Positions 1 to 6,874 are shown, counted from the first letter of the stretch. The stretch: 11,170 nucleotides of DNA from DASRHY01 sp046765875 (GCA_046765875.1 JBKPSJ010000405.1:1-11170), one strand, 5' to 3'. Notes: generated by a model from the letters alone, not told the origin. Numbers and translations are program-made.

Positions 1-448
1 CGACTCCCCTCGTGCGGCGGGGTCAGGAGTATGCAGGTGACATCTGGATGTACGGCGGGCTACGAATGTGGCTCGATGCACAGACCGTGAGATATGTGGT
101 CTAGATCTTGCGCGGAAATGTTGCATTGGGCATTTGACGAACAGCTCCGATCATTGAGCGGCTAAGACCTGTTACGAAAGTGGCTGATCTGGCAGCAGGC
201 CCAGGGTCTGATGTCCGTGGCGTTAGGCCGCCCACGTGCCGTGCCGGCGGTATCGAAGGTTCCCGCACATTGCTGTGGGTCGGGACGCTGCATAACGCCG
301 CAGGAAGCCACAACAAGACGAGCGAACCCACACGCTGGCACGCCCGACTCGGCCTCGCAGGCGCGGCCAGCCGTCCACACCAGCCACTTTCGTCACATAC
401 GCGACCCAAGCTGGCTAGGGATATCCCCAGCCGCCACGAGGAGTCCGG
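1..448. other. Stretch without a supported gene
   Basis: I find no protein family signal, tRNA-like T-loop or repeat array here. The longest open frames (for example 101-409 on the minus strand) read as proline/arginine/serine-rich translations without domain-like pattern and have no convincing ribosome binding site. Base composition looks less extreme in GC than the coding regions to the right, as expected for a spacer or decayed DNA. The one structure I can point to is the near-palindrome at 413-432, listed separately. The left end may hold the tail of regulatory DNA for a gene outside the window. Confidence 0.5.
413..432. repeat. 20-bp near-palindrome, possible operator or hairpin
   Basis: The sequence GGCTAGGGATATCCCCAGCC is self-complementary except for one A/C mismatch pair, and contains the perfect 10-mer GGGATATCCC. 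It ends 17 nt before the ATG of the small candidate ORF at 449. A dimeric repressor site or a small hairpin would both fit. No regulator is assigned. Confidence 0.4.
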
Positions 449-550
449 ATGCGCCTGCTTCCCGCCACCCTGTTGCTAGCCTGCCAGCGACCAAGGCGCG
501 CCGAGCTCGCTGAAGGTGGCGAGCTCGTCCGCCCAGCGTGCGGCCGGTAG
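449..550 (+). CDS. Possible 33-residue small protein or truncated lipoprotein start
   Basis: An ATG at 449 follows a strong ribosome binding site (GAGGAG at 438-443, 5-nt spacing). The first residues, MRLLPATLLLAC, look like a short signal peptide with an imperfect lipobox (LLA-C, Cys12). The rest is short and charged (QRPRRAELAEGG, then about ten more residues) and ends at TAG 548-550. It could be a genuine small secreted peptide, the surviving 5' end of a decayed lipoprotein gene, or a chance ORF. I see no convincing continuation in the other frames. It lies alone on the plus strand and converges on the CBM48 gene. Low confidence. Confidence 0.2.
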   Translation: MRLLPATLLLACQRPRRAELAEGGELVRPACGR

Positions 551-642
551 ATCGCGACCAGCTCGCCGCCACGGGTCCGTACCGGATGGAGGTACTTGCC
601 GGGGTGACTCCAGTATCGGATCGTCCGGCACAACCCGGCGAG

Positions 643-915
643 TCAGATGTGGACTATCCCCGCGCCGTCGGCGCGCTCGACCGCGTCGTCGTCGAACCAG
701 ACGCCGCCGGTGGCCAGATAGCGGAACCGGTGCGCGCCCGGCGGCAGGATCACCGAGACCGTGCGGATGCCGTTGCGACGGCGTACCAGCTCGTGCTCCC
801 CCGGCCGCCACCGGTTGAAGTCGCCGACCACGCTGACCACCCCGTCCGGATTGTCCGCCGGCAGCGCGAACGTGATCCGGGCCTTTCCACCGAACAACTG
901 AGTACGCCTCAACAC
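643..915 (-). CDS. Stand-alone CBM48 / isoamylase early-set domain protein
   Basis: A 90-residue protein made of a single glycogen-recognition (CBM48, isoamylase N-terminal 'early set') beta-sandwich. Visible family pattern: FGGKARITFALPAD near the start, then VVGDFNRWRPGEHEL, VSVILPPGAHRFRY and a closing GVWFDDDAVE stretch. The VxGDFNxW core and PxGxHxFRY strand are the hallmarks seen in the AMPK beta carbohydrate-binding domain and in glycogen branching enzyme. No catalytic domain follows, so it probably binds an alpha-glucan or acts as an adaptor; the partner is unknown. I chose GTG 915 because the conserved part begins at once (VLRRTQLFGG) and a GGAGGG lies about 10 nt upstream. A longer frame opens at TTG 963. 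It lies 93 nt downstream of hemB on the same strand and may be cotranscribed, although its link to heme synthesis is unclear. Confidence 0.75.
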   Translation of the reverse strand: MLRRTQLFGGKARITFALPADNPDGVVSVVGDFNRWRPGEHELVRRRNGIRTVSVILPPGAHRFRYLATGGVWFDDDAVERADGAGIVHI

Positions 916-1008
916 AGGTCTGATTCCCTCCACCTCAATGTGTCGGGACCAAGCCTCGGTCAATCACGACGTCTGTGCCGGTACGACACGCGCGCCGTAA
1001 CCTGACGT

Positions 1009-1983
1009 TCACAGCCGCCGCGCGGCCTCGCTCGCCCAGTAGGTGAGGATGATGTCGGCACCGGCCCGACGGATCGAGGTCAGCACCTCCGCGATCGCAC
1101 GCTCGCGGTCGATCCAGCCGTTCGCCGCGGCCGCCTCGATCATCGCGTATTCGCCGGAGATGTTGTACGCCGCCACCGGAACGTCGACCGCGTCGCGGAC
1201 CTCGCGGACTACGTCGAGATAGCTCAGCGCCGGCTTGACCATGACGATGTCGGCGCCCTCCTCGACGTCCAGGCGGACCTCGCGCAGCGCCTCCCGGCGG
1301 TTCGGCGGGTCCTGCTGGTACGTCTTGCGGTCGCCGGTCAGCGACGACGCCACGGCCTCGCGGAATGGGCCGTAGAACGCCGACGAGTACTTCACGGCGT
1401 ACGCGAGGATCACCGTGTCCTGGTGCCCGGCGGCGTCCAGCGCGGCCCGGACCACGCCGACCTGGCCGTCCATCATCCCGCTCGGCCCGACGACATGCGC
1501 ACCGGCCGAAGCCTGCGCGACACCCATCTCCGCATAGATCTTCAGCGTCGCGTCGTTGTCCACCCGGCCCGAGGAGTCGAGCACACCGCAGTGGCCGTGG
1601 TCGGTGAACTCGTCCAAGCAAAGGTCCGCCATCACCAGCAGCTCGTTGCCGGCCTCGGCGACCGCATCCCGGATCGACGCGTTGAGAATGCCGTCCGGAT
1701 GGAGGGCGCCCGACCCGGTGGCGTCCTTGTGCTCGGGTACGCCGAACAGCATCACACCGCCGAGCCCGAGCGAGGCGGCCTCGGCGACCGCCTTCCGCGC
1801 GGTGTCACGGGTGTGCTGGACCACGCCGGGCATCGACGCGACCGGCACCGGGGAGTCGGCACCCTCGCGGATGAACAGCGGCAAGACCAGCTGACGGGGC
1901 TCGAGTACGGTCTCGGCGACCAGGCGGCGTACCGCCTGGCTGGACCGCAACCGGCGCGGACGGCTGGCAGGAAACCCTGGCAT
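1009..1983 (-). CDS. hemB: Delta-aminolevulinic acid dehydratase (porphobilinogen synthase) HemB
   Basis: Condenses two 5-aminolevulinate molecules into porphobilinogen in the cytoplasm, the second common step of tetrapyrrole synthesis. With the ATG at 1983 the protein has 324 residues, normal for the family. The two active-site lysines are in place: Lys198 (AYAVKYSS) and Lys250 (VMVKPAL, the Schiff-base lysine). The metal loop DLCLDEFTDHGHCG (120-133) has Cys122 and Cys132 with Asp124 where the classical zinc enzyme has a third Cys. The reading frame extends upstream to a GTG at 2046, but that would translate one arm of the 26-bp inverted repeat. The family N-terminus (RPRRLRSSQAVRRLVAET) begins soon after Met1 of the shorter form. 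No Shine-Dalgarno precedes ATG 1983. It follows hemD after 95 nt, the only gap of that size among the hem genes. Confidence 0.95.
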   Translation of the reverse strand: MPGFPASRPRRLRSSQAVRRLVAETVLEPRQLVLPLFIREGADSPVPVASMPGVVQHTRDTARKAVAEAASLGLGGVMLFGVPEHKDATGSGALHPDGILNASIRDAVAEAGNELLVMADLCLDEFTDHGHCGVLDSSGRVDNDATLKIYAEMGVAQASAGAHVVGPSGMMDGQVGVVRAALDAAGHQDTVILAYAVKYSSAFYGPFREAVASSLTGDRKTYQQDPPNRREALREVRLDVEEGADIVMVKPALSYLDVVREVRDAVDVPVAAYNISGEYAMIEAAAANGWIDRERAIAEVLTSIRRAGADIILTYWASEAARRL

Positions 1984-1990
1984 GTCGGTG

Positions 1991-1996
1991 AGCCTA
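1991..1996 (-). promoter_or_regulatory. Possible -10 element for a leaderless hemB transcript
   Basis: Read on the minus strand, TAGGCT (TANNNT type) lies 7 nt before the hemB ATG, and no ribosome binding site is visible. This is the spacing of a leaderless actinobacterial mRNA. I find no good -35 at 16-18 nt upstream, so it is tentative. The alternative is readthrough from hemD. Confidence 0.25.
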
Positions 1997-2082
1997 GCGC
2001 GCGTCTCCCGGTCCCTGGCAGTCGGGAGCAGGTGCTCGGCGGGCACCGCGCACCACGCCAGGGACCGGGAGACGCGCGCTAG
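1994..2082. repeat. Perfect 26-bp inverted repeat between hemD and hemB, 37-nt loop
   Basis: Arms at 1994-2019 and 2057-2082 are exact reverse complements over 26 bp, one starting with CTAGCGCGCG and the other ending with CGCGCGCTAG. The right arm contains the hemD stop codon (TAG, 2079-2081). The left arm ends 10 nt before the hemB ATG. In RNA this makes a very stable GC-rich stem spanning most of the intergenic gap. There is no U-tract after it, so it is not a classical intrinsic terminator, but actinobacterial terminators often lack one. It could attenuate hemB, protect the upstream mRNA from 3' decay, or block the hemB start. Confidence 0.85.
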
Positions 2083-3854
2083 CTCTTGCGGCGCGAGGTG
2101 CGGCGCTCGGACGGCCGGGTGACCGGCTCGCCGGCCTCGACGAGGGCCTCCCGCCGGTCGGCGCCGAACCGTGCCAGCGCGTCGGCGAGCTCCTCGGCCG
2201 ACGGCGTGTCCGCCATCGCATCCACCCGCAGCCCGTGCTCCTCGGCGGTCTTCATCGTCGCCGGGCCGATCACCGCGATCACCGTCGAGGCGTGCGGCTT
2301 GCCGGCGATCCCGACCAGGTTGCGCACCGTCGATGACGAGGTGAACACCACCGCGTCGAACTTGCCGGTCTTGATCGCCTCCCGGGTCGGCGCCGGCGGC
2401 GGCGCGGCCCGAACGGTCCGGTACGCCGTGACGTCGTCGACCTCCCAGCCCAGGTCGGTCAGCCCGGCCACCAGCGTCTCGGTGGCGATGTCGGCACGCG
2501 GCAGGAACACCCGGTTGATCGGGTCCAGCAGCTCGTCGTACGGCGGCCAGTCGTCGACCAGACCACGCGCGGACTGCTCACCCGACGGCGTCAGGTCCGG
2601 CTTGATGCCCCAGGCAACGATCGCCTCGGCGGTCTTGTCGCCGACCGCCGCGATCTTCAGCCCGGAGAAGGCGCGGGCGTCCAGGCCGTACTCGTCGAAC
2701 TTCTCCCGTACCGCCTTGACCGCGTTGACCGAGGTGAACGCGACCCACTCGTACCGGCCCTCGACCAGACCGCGGATCGCCTTGTCCATCTGCTGCGGGT
2801 TGCGCGGCGGCTCCACCGAGATGGTCGGGACCTCCTCCGGCATCGCACCGTACCGGCGCAGCCGCTCCATCAGCGGACCGGCCTGGTCCTTGGTCCTCGG
2901 GACCAGGATCCGCCAGCCGAACAGCGGCTTGGTCTCGAACCAGCTCAGCTGCTCGCGCTGCTGGACCACCGCGCCGACCGTCACCACGGCGTCCGTGCCC
3001 GGCAGCATCTTCGCGCTGCGCAGGTCGGCCACGATCGTGTCCAGGGTGCCGACGACACTGGCCTGCGCGGTCGTCGTACCGCCGCTGGTGACCGCGACCG
3101 GAGTGGCCGGGTCGAAGCCCTGCTGGACCAGCGCCTTGACCGCGTCGCGGAGCACCTCGGTCGCGTTCAGCAGCACCACCGTGTGCCTCGGCCCGACGCC
3201 GTCGAAGTCCAGCCTGGCCTCGGCCAGGTCCAGCACGGTGACCTCGCGGTCACCCTTCAGGGTCAGCGGGATACCGGCGTACGACGGGACCGCGGTCAGT
3301 TCGCTGATCCCCGGCACCACGTTGAACGCGATCCCTGCCTTGCGGCAGGCGGCGGCCTCCTCGGCGCCGGTGGTGAACGTGAACGGGTCGCCGGTCAGCA
3401 GCCGGACCACGTTCGCCGCCGACTTCGCGGTCTTCACCACCACCCGGGCCCGGGCCGCGGTACGCAGCGCCCGGCTGCCCTCGGCGCCCGAGCCGTCGAC
3501 GACCTCGACGCCGGGCCGGCAGTAGGCCAGAAACGGGTCGTGCTGCGGGCCCTCGACGATCACCGCGTCGGCGGACGCGAGCGCGTCCCGGCCGGCCAGG
3601 GTAAGCAGCGAGGGATCACCCGGCCCGACACCCACGAAGGTGACGTGCCCGAGCGGCTTGGACTGTCTGGCCCTCGCGGTCGCCTTCGGCTGTACCTTCG
3701 CTGGGGTCGTCTTGCCGGCCCTAGTCTTCGCGCTGCTCACGGTTGCTGTCGCCTTCGCCCTCGTCCTGCGGTCGGTCTTGCTCACGGTCGTGCTCGTCTT
3801 CTGCGTCTTCGTCCTCGGCTGCGGCGTTGCAGCCTTCTTCGTGGCTGGGCTCAT
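2079..3854 (-). CDS. hemD: Fused uroporphyrinogen methyltransferase-like / uroporphyrinogen-III synthase HemD
   Basis: A 591-residue protein that cyclises hydroxymethylbilane to uroporphyrinogen III through its C-terminal half. Domains in order: a Lys/Thr/Ala/Arg-rich tail (1-68); a tetrapyrrole-methylase (SUMT/CobA-like) domain (about 69-305) with GVGPGDP (75-81), TGDPF (154-158), VVPGISEL (179-186) and YAGIPLT (192-198); and a HemD domain (about 314-565) with FTSVNAV (373-379), VGDKTAE (404-410), FTSSSTV (504-510) and IGPATMKTAEEHGL (529-542). It ends in a second basic patch (RRTSRRKS). The methylase half deviates from active SUMT enzymes, so its activity is uncertain. The ATG at 3854 overlaps the hemC stop as ATGA, which fixes the start by translational coupling. 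The frame stays open well upstream, but that part is a shadow of hemC. Fused forms of this kind are known from actinobacteria. Confidence 0.93.
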   Translation of the reverse strand: MSPATKKAATPQPRTKTQKTSTTVSKTDRRTRAKATATVSSAKTRAGKTTPAKVQPKATARARQSKPLGHVTFVGVGPGDPSLLTLAGRDALASADAVIVEGPQHDPFLAYCRPGVEVVDGSGAEGSRALRTAARARVVVKTAKSAANVVRLLTGDPFTFTTGAEEAAACRKAGIAFNVVPGISELTAVPSYAGIPLTLKGDREVTVLDLAEARLDFDGVGPRHTVVLLNATEVLRDAVKALVQQGFDPATPVAVTSGGTTTAQASVVGTLDTIVADLRSAKMLPGTDAVVTVGAVVQQREQLSWFETKPLFGWRILVPRTKDQAGPLMERLRRYGAMPEEVPTISVEPPRNPQQMDKAIRGLVEGRYEWVAFTSVNAVKAVREKFDEYGLDARAFSGLKIAAVGDKTAEAIVAWGIKPDLTPSGEQSARGLVDDWPPYDELLDPINRVFLPRADIATETLVAGLTDLGWEVDDVTAYRTVRAAPPPAPTREAIKTGKFDAVVFTSSSTVRNLVGIAGKPHASTVIAVIGPATMKTAEEHGLRVDAMADTPSAEELADALARFGADRREALVEAGEPVTRPSERRTSRRKS

Positions 3855-4756
3855 ATCTGCTCCAGCAGATCGCCGGCCAGTGCCCGGCCCAGTGCGGCCG
3901 GCTCGTCCGGCGATCCGTTCCGGGACAGCCGCCGGACACCACTGTCGGTGCCGAGCGCGGCGCGCAGCCACAACTCCGGCCCGTCGTCCCCGTCGACCAC
4001 CTCGGCCAGTGCGCCGACCGGCGCGGTACAGCCGGCCTCGAGTGTGGCCAGCAGCGTCCGCTCGGCCACCACGGCCGCCCGGGTCGCCGGGTCGTCCAGC
4101 ACCGCGACCGCCTCGATCGTCGCGGTGTCGTTGCTGCGGCACTCGACCGCCAGCGCACCCTGCCCGGGGGCCGGCAGGACCTGGATCGGGTCGAGCACCT
4201 CGGTCACCTCGTCGAGCCGCCCGAGCCGGGCCAGGCCCGCCCGGGCGAGCACCACGGCGTCCAGTTTGCCGTCGGCGACCAGCGCGATCCGGGTGTCCAC
4301 GTTGCCCCGGATCCCGGTCAGTTCCAAACCGAGGCCGAGCGCCTCGAGCTGCGCCACCCGGCGCGGCGAACCGGTGCCGATCGTTGCCCCCGGCATCAGT
4401 TCGCCGAGGGTCAGCTTGTCGCGTGCGATCAGCACGTCGCGCGGATCCTCGCGCGGCGGGATCGCCGCGATCACCAGTTCGCCGACCGGCGCGGTCGGCA
4501 AGTCCTTGAGCGAATGCACTGCGACGTCGATGGTGTCGTCCACCAGCGCGTCGCGCAGCGCGCTGACGAACACGCCGGTGCCGCCGATCCGCTCCAGCGG
4601 CGCACGGTTGGTGTCGCCGGTGGTCACGATCGGCACCAGCTCGACCTCGTGCCCGCGCTCGCGCAGCGCCCCGGCCACGGCCTCGGCCTGCGCCGTCGCC
4701 AGCTTGGAGCGTCGCGTCCCGAGCCTGATCACTGGCCTGGTAACTGGCCCGGTCAC
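3851..4756 (-). CDS. hemC: Hydroxymethylbilane synthase (porphobilinogen deaminase) HemC
   Basis: Polymerises four porphobilinogen molecules into hydroxymethylbilane on a covalent dipyrromethane cofactor. The 301-residue protein shows the whole family pattern: IRLGTRRSKLATAQA at the N-terminus, the catalytic Asp85 in HSLKDLP, TGSPRR (128-133), LTGIRGNVDTR (146-156), LPAPGQGAL (194-202), and Cys243 in LEAGCTAPVGA, which carries the cofactor. The start is GTG 4756, overlapping the hemA stop as GTGA, with a G-rich ribosome binding site (AAAGGGGGG) just upstream. An in-frame GTG at codon 9 is possible but poorly spaced from that site. Its stop overlaps the hemD ATG by 4 nt, so hemA, hemC and hemD form one tightly coupled translation unit. 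Confidence 0.96.
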   Translation of the reverse strand: MTGPVTRPVIRLGTRRSKLATAQAEAVAGALRERGHEVELVPIVTTGDTNRAPLERIGGTGVFVSALRDALVDDTIDVAVHSLKDLPTAPVGELVIAAIPPREDPRDVLIARDKLTLGELMPGATIGTGSPRRVAQLEALGLGLELTGIRGNVDTRIALVADGKLDAVVLARAGLARLGRLDEVTEVLDPIQVLPAPGQGALAVECRSNDTATIEAVAVLDDPATRAAVVAERTLLATLEAGCTAPVGALAEVVDGDDGPELWLRAALGTDSGVRRLSRNGSPDEPAALGRALAGDLLEQI

Positions 4757-6066
4757 TGCTCCCCCCTTTCCCCGTCGCTGCCCGGCTCGGACTTGATCGG
4801 GGCGGTGACCGCGTCAACCGCCGCCTGGTCCAGCGCGAACAGCTCTCGCAGCGCCTCGGCGTACGTCGGGCCGCCCGGGTCCGCGGCCAGTTCCTTGACC
4901 CGCACCGTCGGCGTGTGCAGCACCTTGTCGACCACCCGCCGGATGGTCTGCTCGACCTCCTCGCGCTGGACGCCGTCCAGCCCGGGCAGCCGGCGCTCCA
5001 GCCGGGCCAGCTCGGCGTCGACCAGATCGCTGGCCATCTGCCGCAGGGCGACTACGGTCGGCGCCACCGACGCAGCGCGCCGGGTGGCCCCGAAGCCTGC
5101 GACCTCGTCGGAGACGATCCGCCGGACCGCCACGATGTCGTCCTCGGTGCCGCCCGCGGTGCCGGCCAGGTCGGCCAGCGTCACCAGCGTCACGCCCTCG
5201 AGTCGTCGTACCGCCGGGTCCACGTCGTGCGGCAATGCGATGTCGAGTACGCCGAACGGCCGGCCCTTGGTGGAACTACGGATGGACTCCTCGGTGATGA
5301 CGATGCCGCGCGCGCCGGTACAGCTGACCAGCACATCCGCCTCGGTCAGTGCCGACCCGACGGCGTCGAGTGGTATCGCCGTACCGCCGATCCGGGCGGC
5401 CAGCGACTCGGCGCGGTCCAGGTTCCGGTTCGCGATCACCACCGGCGCGGCGCCCGCGGCCTGCAGCGTCTGCGCAGCCAGCGAGGCCATCGAGCCGGCC
5501 CCCACGACCAGCGCGCTGCGGCCGGCCAGCCCACCGAGCGGCGCGGCGACCGCGTCCAGTCCGGTGCTGACCACCGACCGCCCGGCCGCGTCGATCCCGG
5601 TCTCGGTCCGGGCCCGCTTGCCGACCCGCAGCGCGTGCTGGAACAGCGGGTTGAGCGCCGACCCGACCGTCCCCAGGTCCTGCCCGATCCGCAGCGCCTC
5701 CTTGACCTGGCCGAGGATCTGGCTCTCGCCGATCACCATCGAGTCCAGCCCGACCGCGACCTGGAACAGATGCGCTACCGCGCCCTCCTCGAAGTGCACA
5801 TAGAGGTGCTGGGCCAGATCCAGCAGCGGTACGCCGGTGAGGTCCGCGAGCACCGCGGTGACCTCGTCCATGCCGGCGTGGAACCGCTCGACGTCGGCGT
5901 ACACCTCGGTGCGGTTGCAGGTGGCGACCACCGCGGACTCGGCCACTGCCGCCGCGTTCTGCACAGCCAGCGCGAGCTTGGTCGCCGCGTCGCCGTCCAC
6001 GGCGACCCGCTCGAGCAGCTCCAGATCGGCGCTGCGGTACGAAACCCCGACCACGAGATAGCTCAT
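4753..6066 (-). CDS. hemA: Glutamyl-tRNA reductase HemA
   Basis: Reduces glutamyl-tRNA(Glu) with NADPH to glutamate-1-semialdehyde, the committed and usually rate-limiting step of C5-pathway heme synthesis. The 437-residue protein has the catalytic domain with Cys50 in the ATCNRTEVY motif, GLDSMVIGESQILGQVK (106-122), a Rossmann NADPH site LVVGAGSMASLAAQTL (186-201), the LDIALPHDVDP segment (274-284), and a C-terminal helical dimerisation region with the typical LRELFALD end. ATG 6066 is preceded by GCGAGG at 7-nt spacing. That site lies in the loop of a small stem (6069-6092), which could limit its access. It begins 73 nt after rex on the same strand and overlaps hemC by 4 nt. HemL, the next enzyme, is not in the window. 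Confidence 0.96.
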   Translation of the reverse strand: MSYLVVGVSYRSADLELLERVAVDGDAATKLALAVQNAAAVAESAVVATCNRTEVYADVERFHAGMDEVTAVLADLTGVPLLDLAQHLYVHFEEGAVAHLFQVAVGLDSMVIGESQILGQVKEALRIGQDLGTVGSALNPLFQHALRVGKRARTETGIDAAGRSVVSTGLDAVAAPLGGLAGRSALVVGAGSMASLAAQTLQAAGAAPVVIANRNLDRAESLAARIGGTAIPLDAVGSALTEADVLVSCTGARGIVITEESIRSSTKGRPFGVLDIALPHDVDPAVRRLEGVTLVTLADLAGTAGGTEDDIVAVRRIVSDEVAGFGATRRAASVAPTVVALRQMASDLVDAELARLERRLPGLDGVQREEVEQTIRRVVDKVLHTPTVRVKELAADPGGPTYAEALRELFALDQAAVDAVTAPIKSEPGSDGERGEQ

Positions 6067-6068
6067 AT

Positions 6069-6092
6069 GCGACCTCGCTTCGCTCGTGTCGC
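6069..6092 (-). promoter_or_regulatory. Small stem-loop holding the hemA ribosome binding site
   Basis: In the minus-strand RNA, GCGAC (6092-6088) pairs with GTCGC (6073-6069). The 14-nt loop contains GAGCGAAGCGAG, including most of the hemA Shine-Dalgarno. The stem ends 2 nt before the ATG. It is only 5 bp, so any effect on translation is speculative. The GCGAAGC core is known as an unusually stable mini-hairpin in DNA. Confidence 0.3.
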
Positions 6093-6139
6093 GCCTGAGC
6101 TGGGAACACTGTGGCCCTTGGTTCGCTCGCGGAGCTCAC

Positions 6140-6874
6140 TCACGCGCCCACCCCCCGAACGCTCGGCAGGTCGGCGAGTTCGGGCAGTTCGGCGACGGCG
6201 GCCTCGCCGGACTTGCGCTGCTCGTGGTACGCGAGGATCTGCAACTCGATCGAGAGGTCCACCTTGCGGATGTCGACGCCGTCGGGCACCGCGAGCACCA
6301 CCGGCGCGAAGTTCAGGATGCTGGTCACGCCGGCCGCGATCAGCCGGTCGCAGACGTCCTGCGCCGGGCCGGCCGGGGTGGTGATCACGCCGATCGCTAC
6401 GTTCTCCGCGGCCACGATGTCGTCGAGTTCGGCGAAGTCGCGGACGACCAGGTCGCCGATCTGCTCGCCGATCAGCCGTGGGTCCGCGTCCAGCAGCGCG
6501 ACCACGCGGAAGCCGCGGGTGCCGAAGCCGGAGTAGTTCGCCAGCGCGTGACCGAGGTTGCCGATCCCGACGATCACGACGGCCCAGTCCTGGGTGACGC
6601 CGATCTCGCGGGCGATCTGGTAGCGCAGGTACTCCACGTCGTACCCGACCCCGCGGGTGCCGTACGAACCGAGGTACGACAGGTCCTTGCGCAGCTTGGC
6701 CGAGTTCACCCCGGCGGCGGTGGCGAGGTCCTCACTCGATGCGGTGGCGATGCCGTCGTCGGAGAGCGCGGTGAGTGCTCGTAGGTAGACCGGTAGGCGA
6801 GCGACGGTCGCCTCCGGGATGCCGCGGTCGGTTCGCGTGGGCGTACCGGCTCGGCGGCTTCGTGCGGATGTCAC
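6140..6874 (-). CDS. rex: Redox-sensing transcriptional repressor Rex
   Basis: Dimeric repressor that leaves its operators when NADH rises relative to NAD+, controlling respiratory and related genes. The 244-residue protein has an N-terminal winged helix (about 20-95) with the recognition helix in VNSAKLRKDLSYLGSYG (56-72), then a Rossmann fold with VVIVGIGNLGHALANY (99-114) for NAD(H), the LLDADP turn (127-132), VITTPA (164-169) and the C-terminal domain-swapping helix DLSIELQILAYHE (206-218). The start GTG 6874 has AGGAG about 5 nt upstream. A promoter with an operator-like site lies about 70-100 nt ahead, so it probably represses itself and the hem genes behind it. In Streptomyces coelicolor, rex likewise heads a rex-hemACD operon under its own control. 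Confidence 0.96.
   Translation of the reverse strand: MTSARSRRAGTPTRTDRGIPEATVARLPVYLRALTALSDDGIATASSEDLATAAGVNSAKLRKDLSYLGSYGTRGVGYDVEYLRYQIAREIGVTQDWAVVIVGIGNLGHALANYSGFGTRGFRVVALLDADPRLIGEQIGDLVVRDFAELDDIVAAENVAIGVITTPAGPAQDVCDRLIAAGVTSILNFAPVVLAVPDGVDIRKVDLSIELQILAYHEQRKSGEAAVAELPELADLPSVRGVGA

Noticed and set aside
101..409. 102-codon minus-strand frame in the left spacer
   Set aside because: No ribosome binding site, no family pattern, and overlapping frames on both strands look equally random.
415..633. 72-codon minus-strand frame downstream of the CBM48 gene
   Set aside because: The stretch HPGKYLHPVRTRGGELVAIYRPHAG looks slightly protein-like and could be a remnant, but there is no start signal and I cannot name a family.
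916..963. TTG 963 start for the CBM48 protein
   Set aside because: The extra 16 residues are not part of the domain; GTG 915 has a G-rich site upstream. Not excluded.
1984..2046. Longer HemB starting at GTG 2046
   Set aside because: The extra 21 residues come from the inverted repeat and do not resemble the HemB N-terminus; the family-like sequence starts just after ATG 1983.
3855..4817. Upstream extension of the hemD reading frame, giving a 912-residue protein
   Set aside because: It runs through hemC in another frame, reads as low-complexity Arg/Gly/Ala, and the ATGA overlap at 3854 is a far better start.
3743..5803. Very long plus-strand open frame (686 codons) opposite hemA and hemC
   Set aside because: High-GC shadow: the opposite strand carries complete, motif-bearing enzymes and this frame is Ser/Arg/Pro-rich without domain pattern. 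The same holds for long frames at 2086-3525, 4915-6384 and 7291-8811 on the plus strand.
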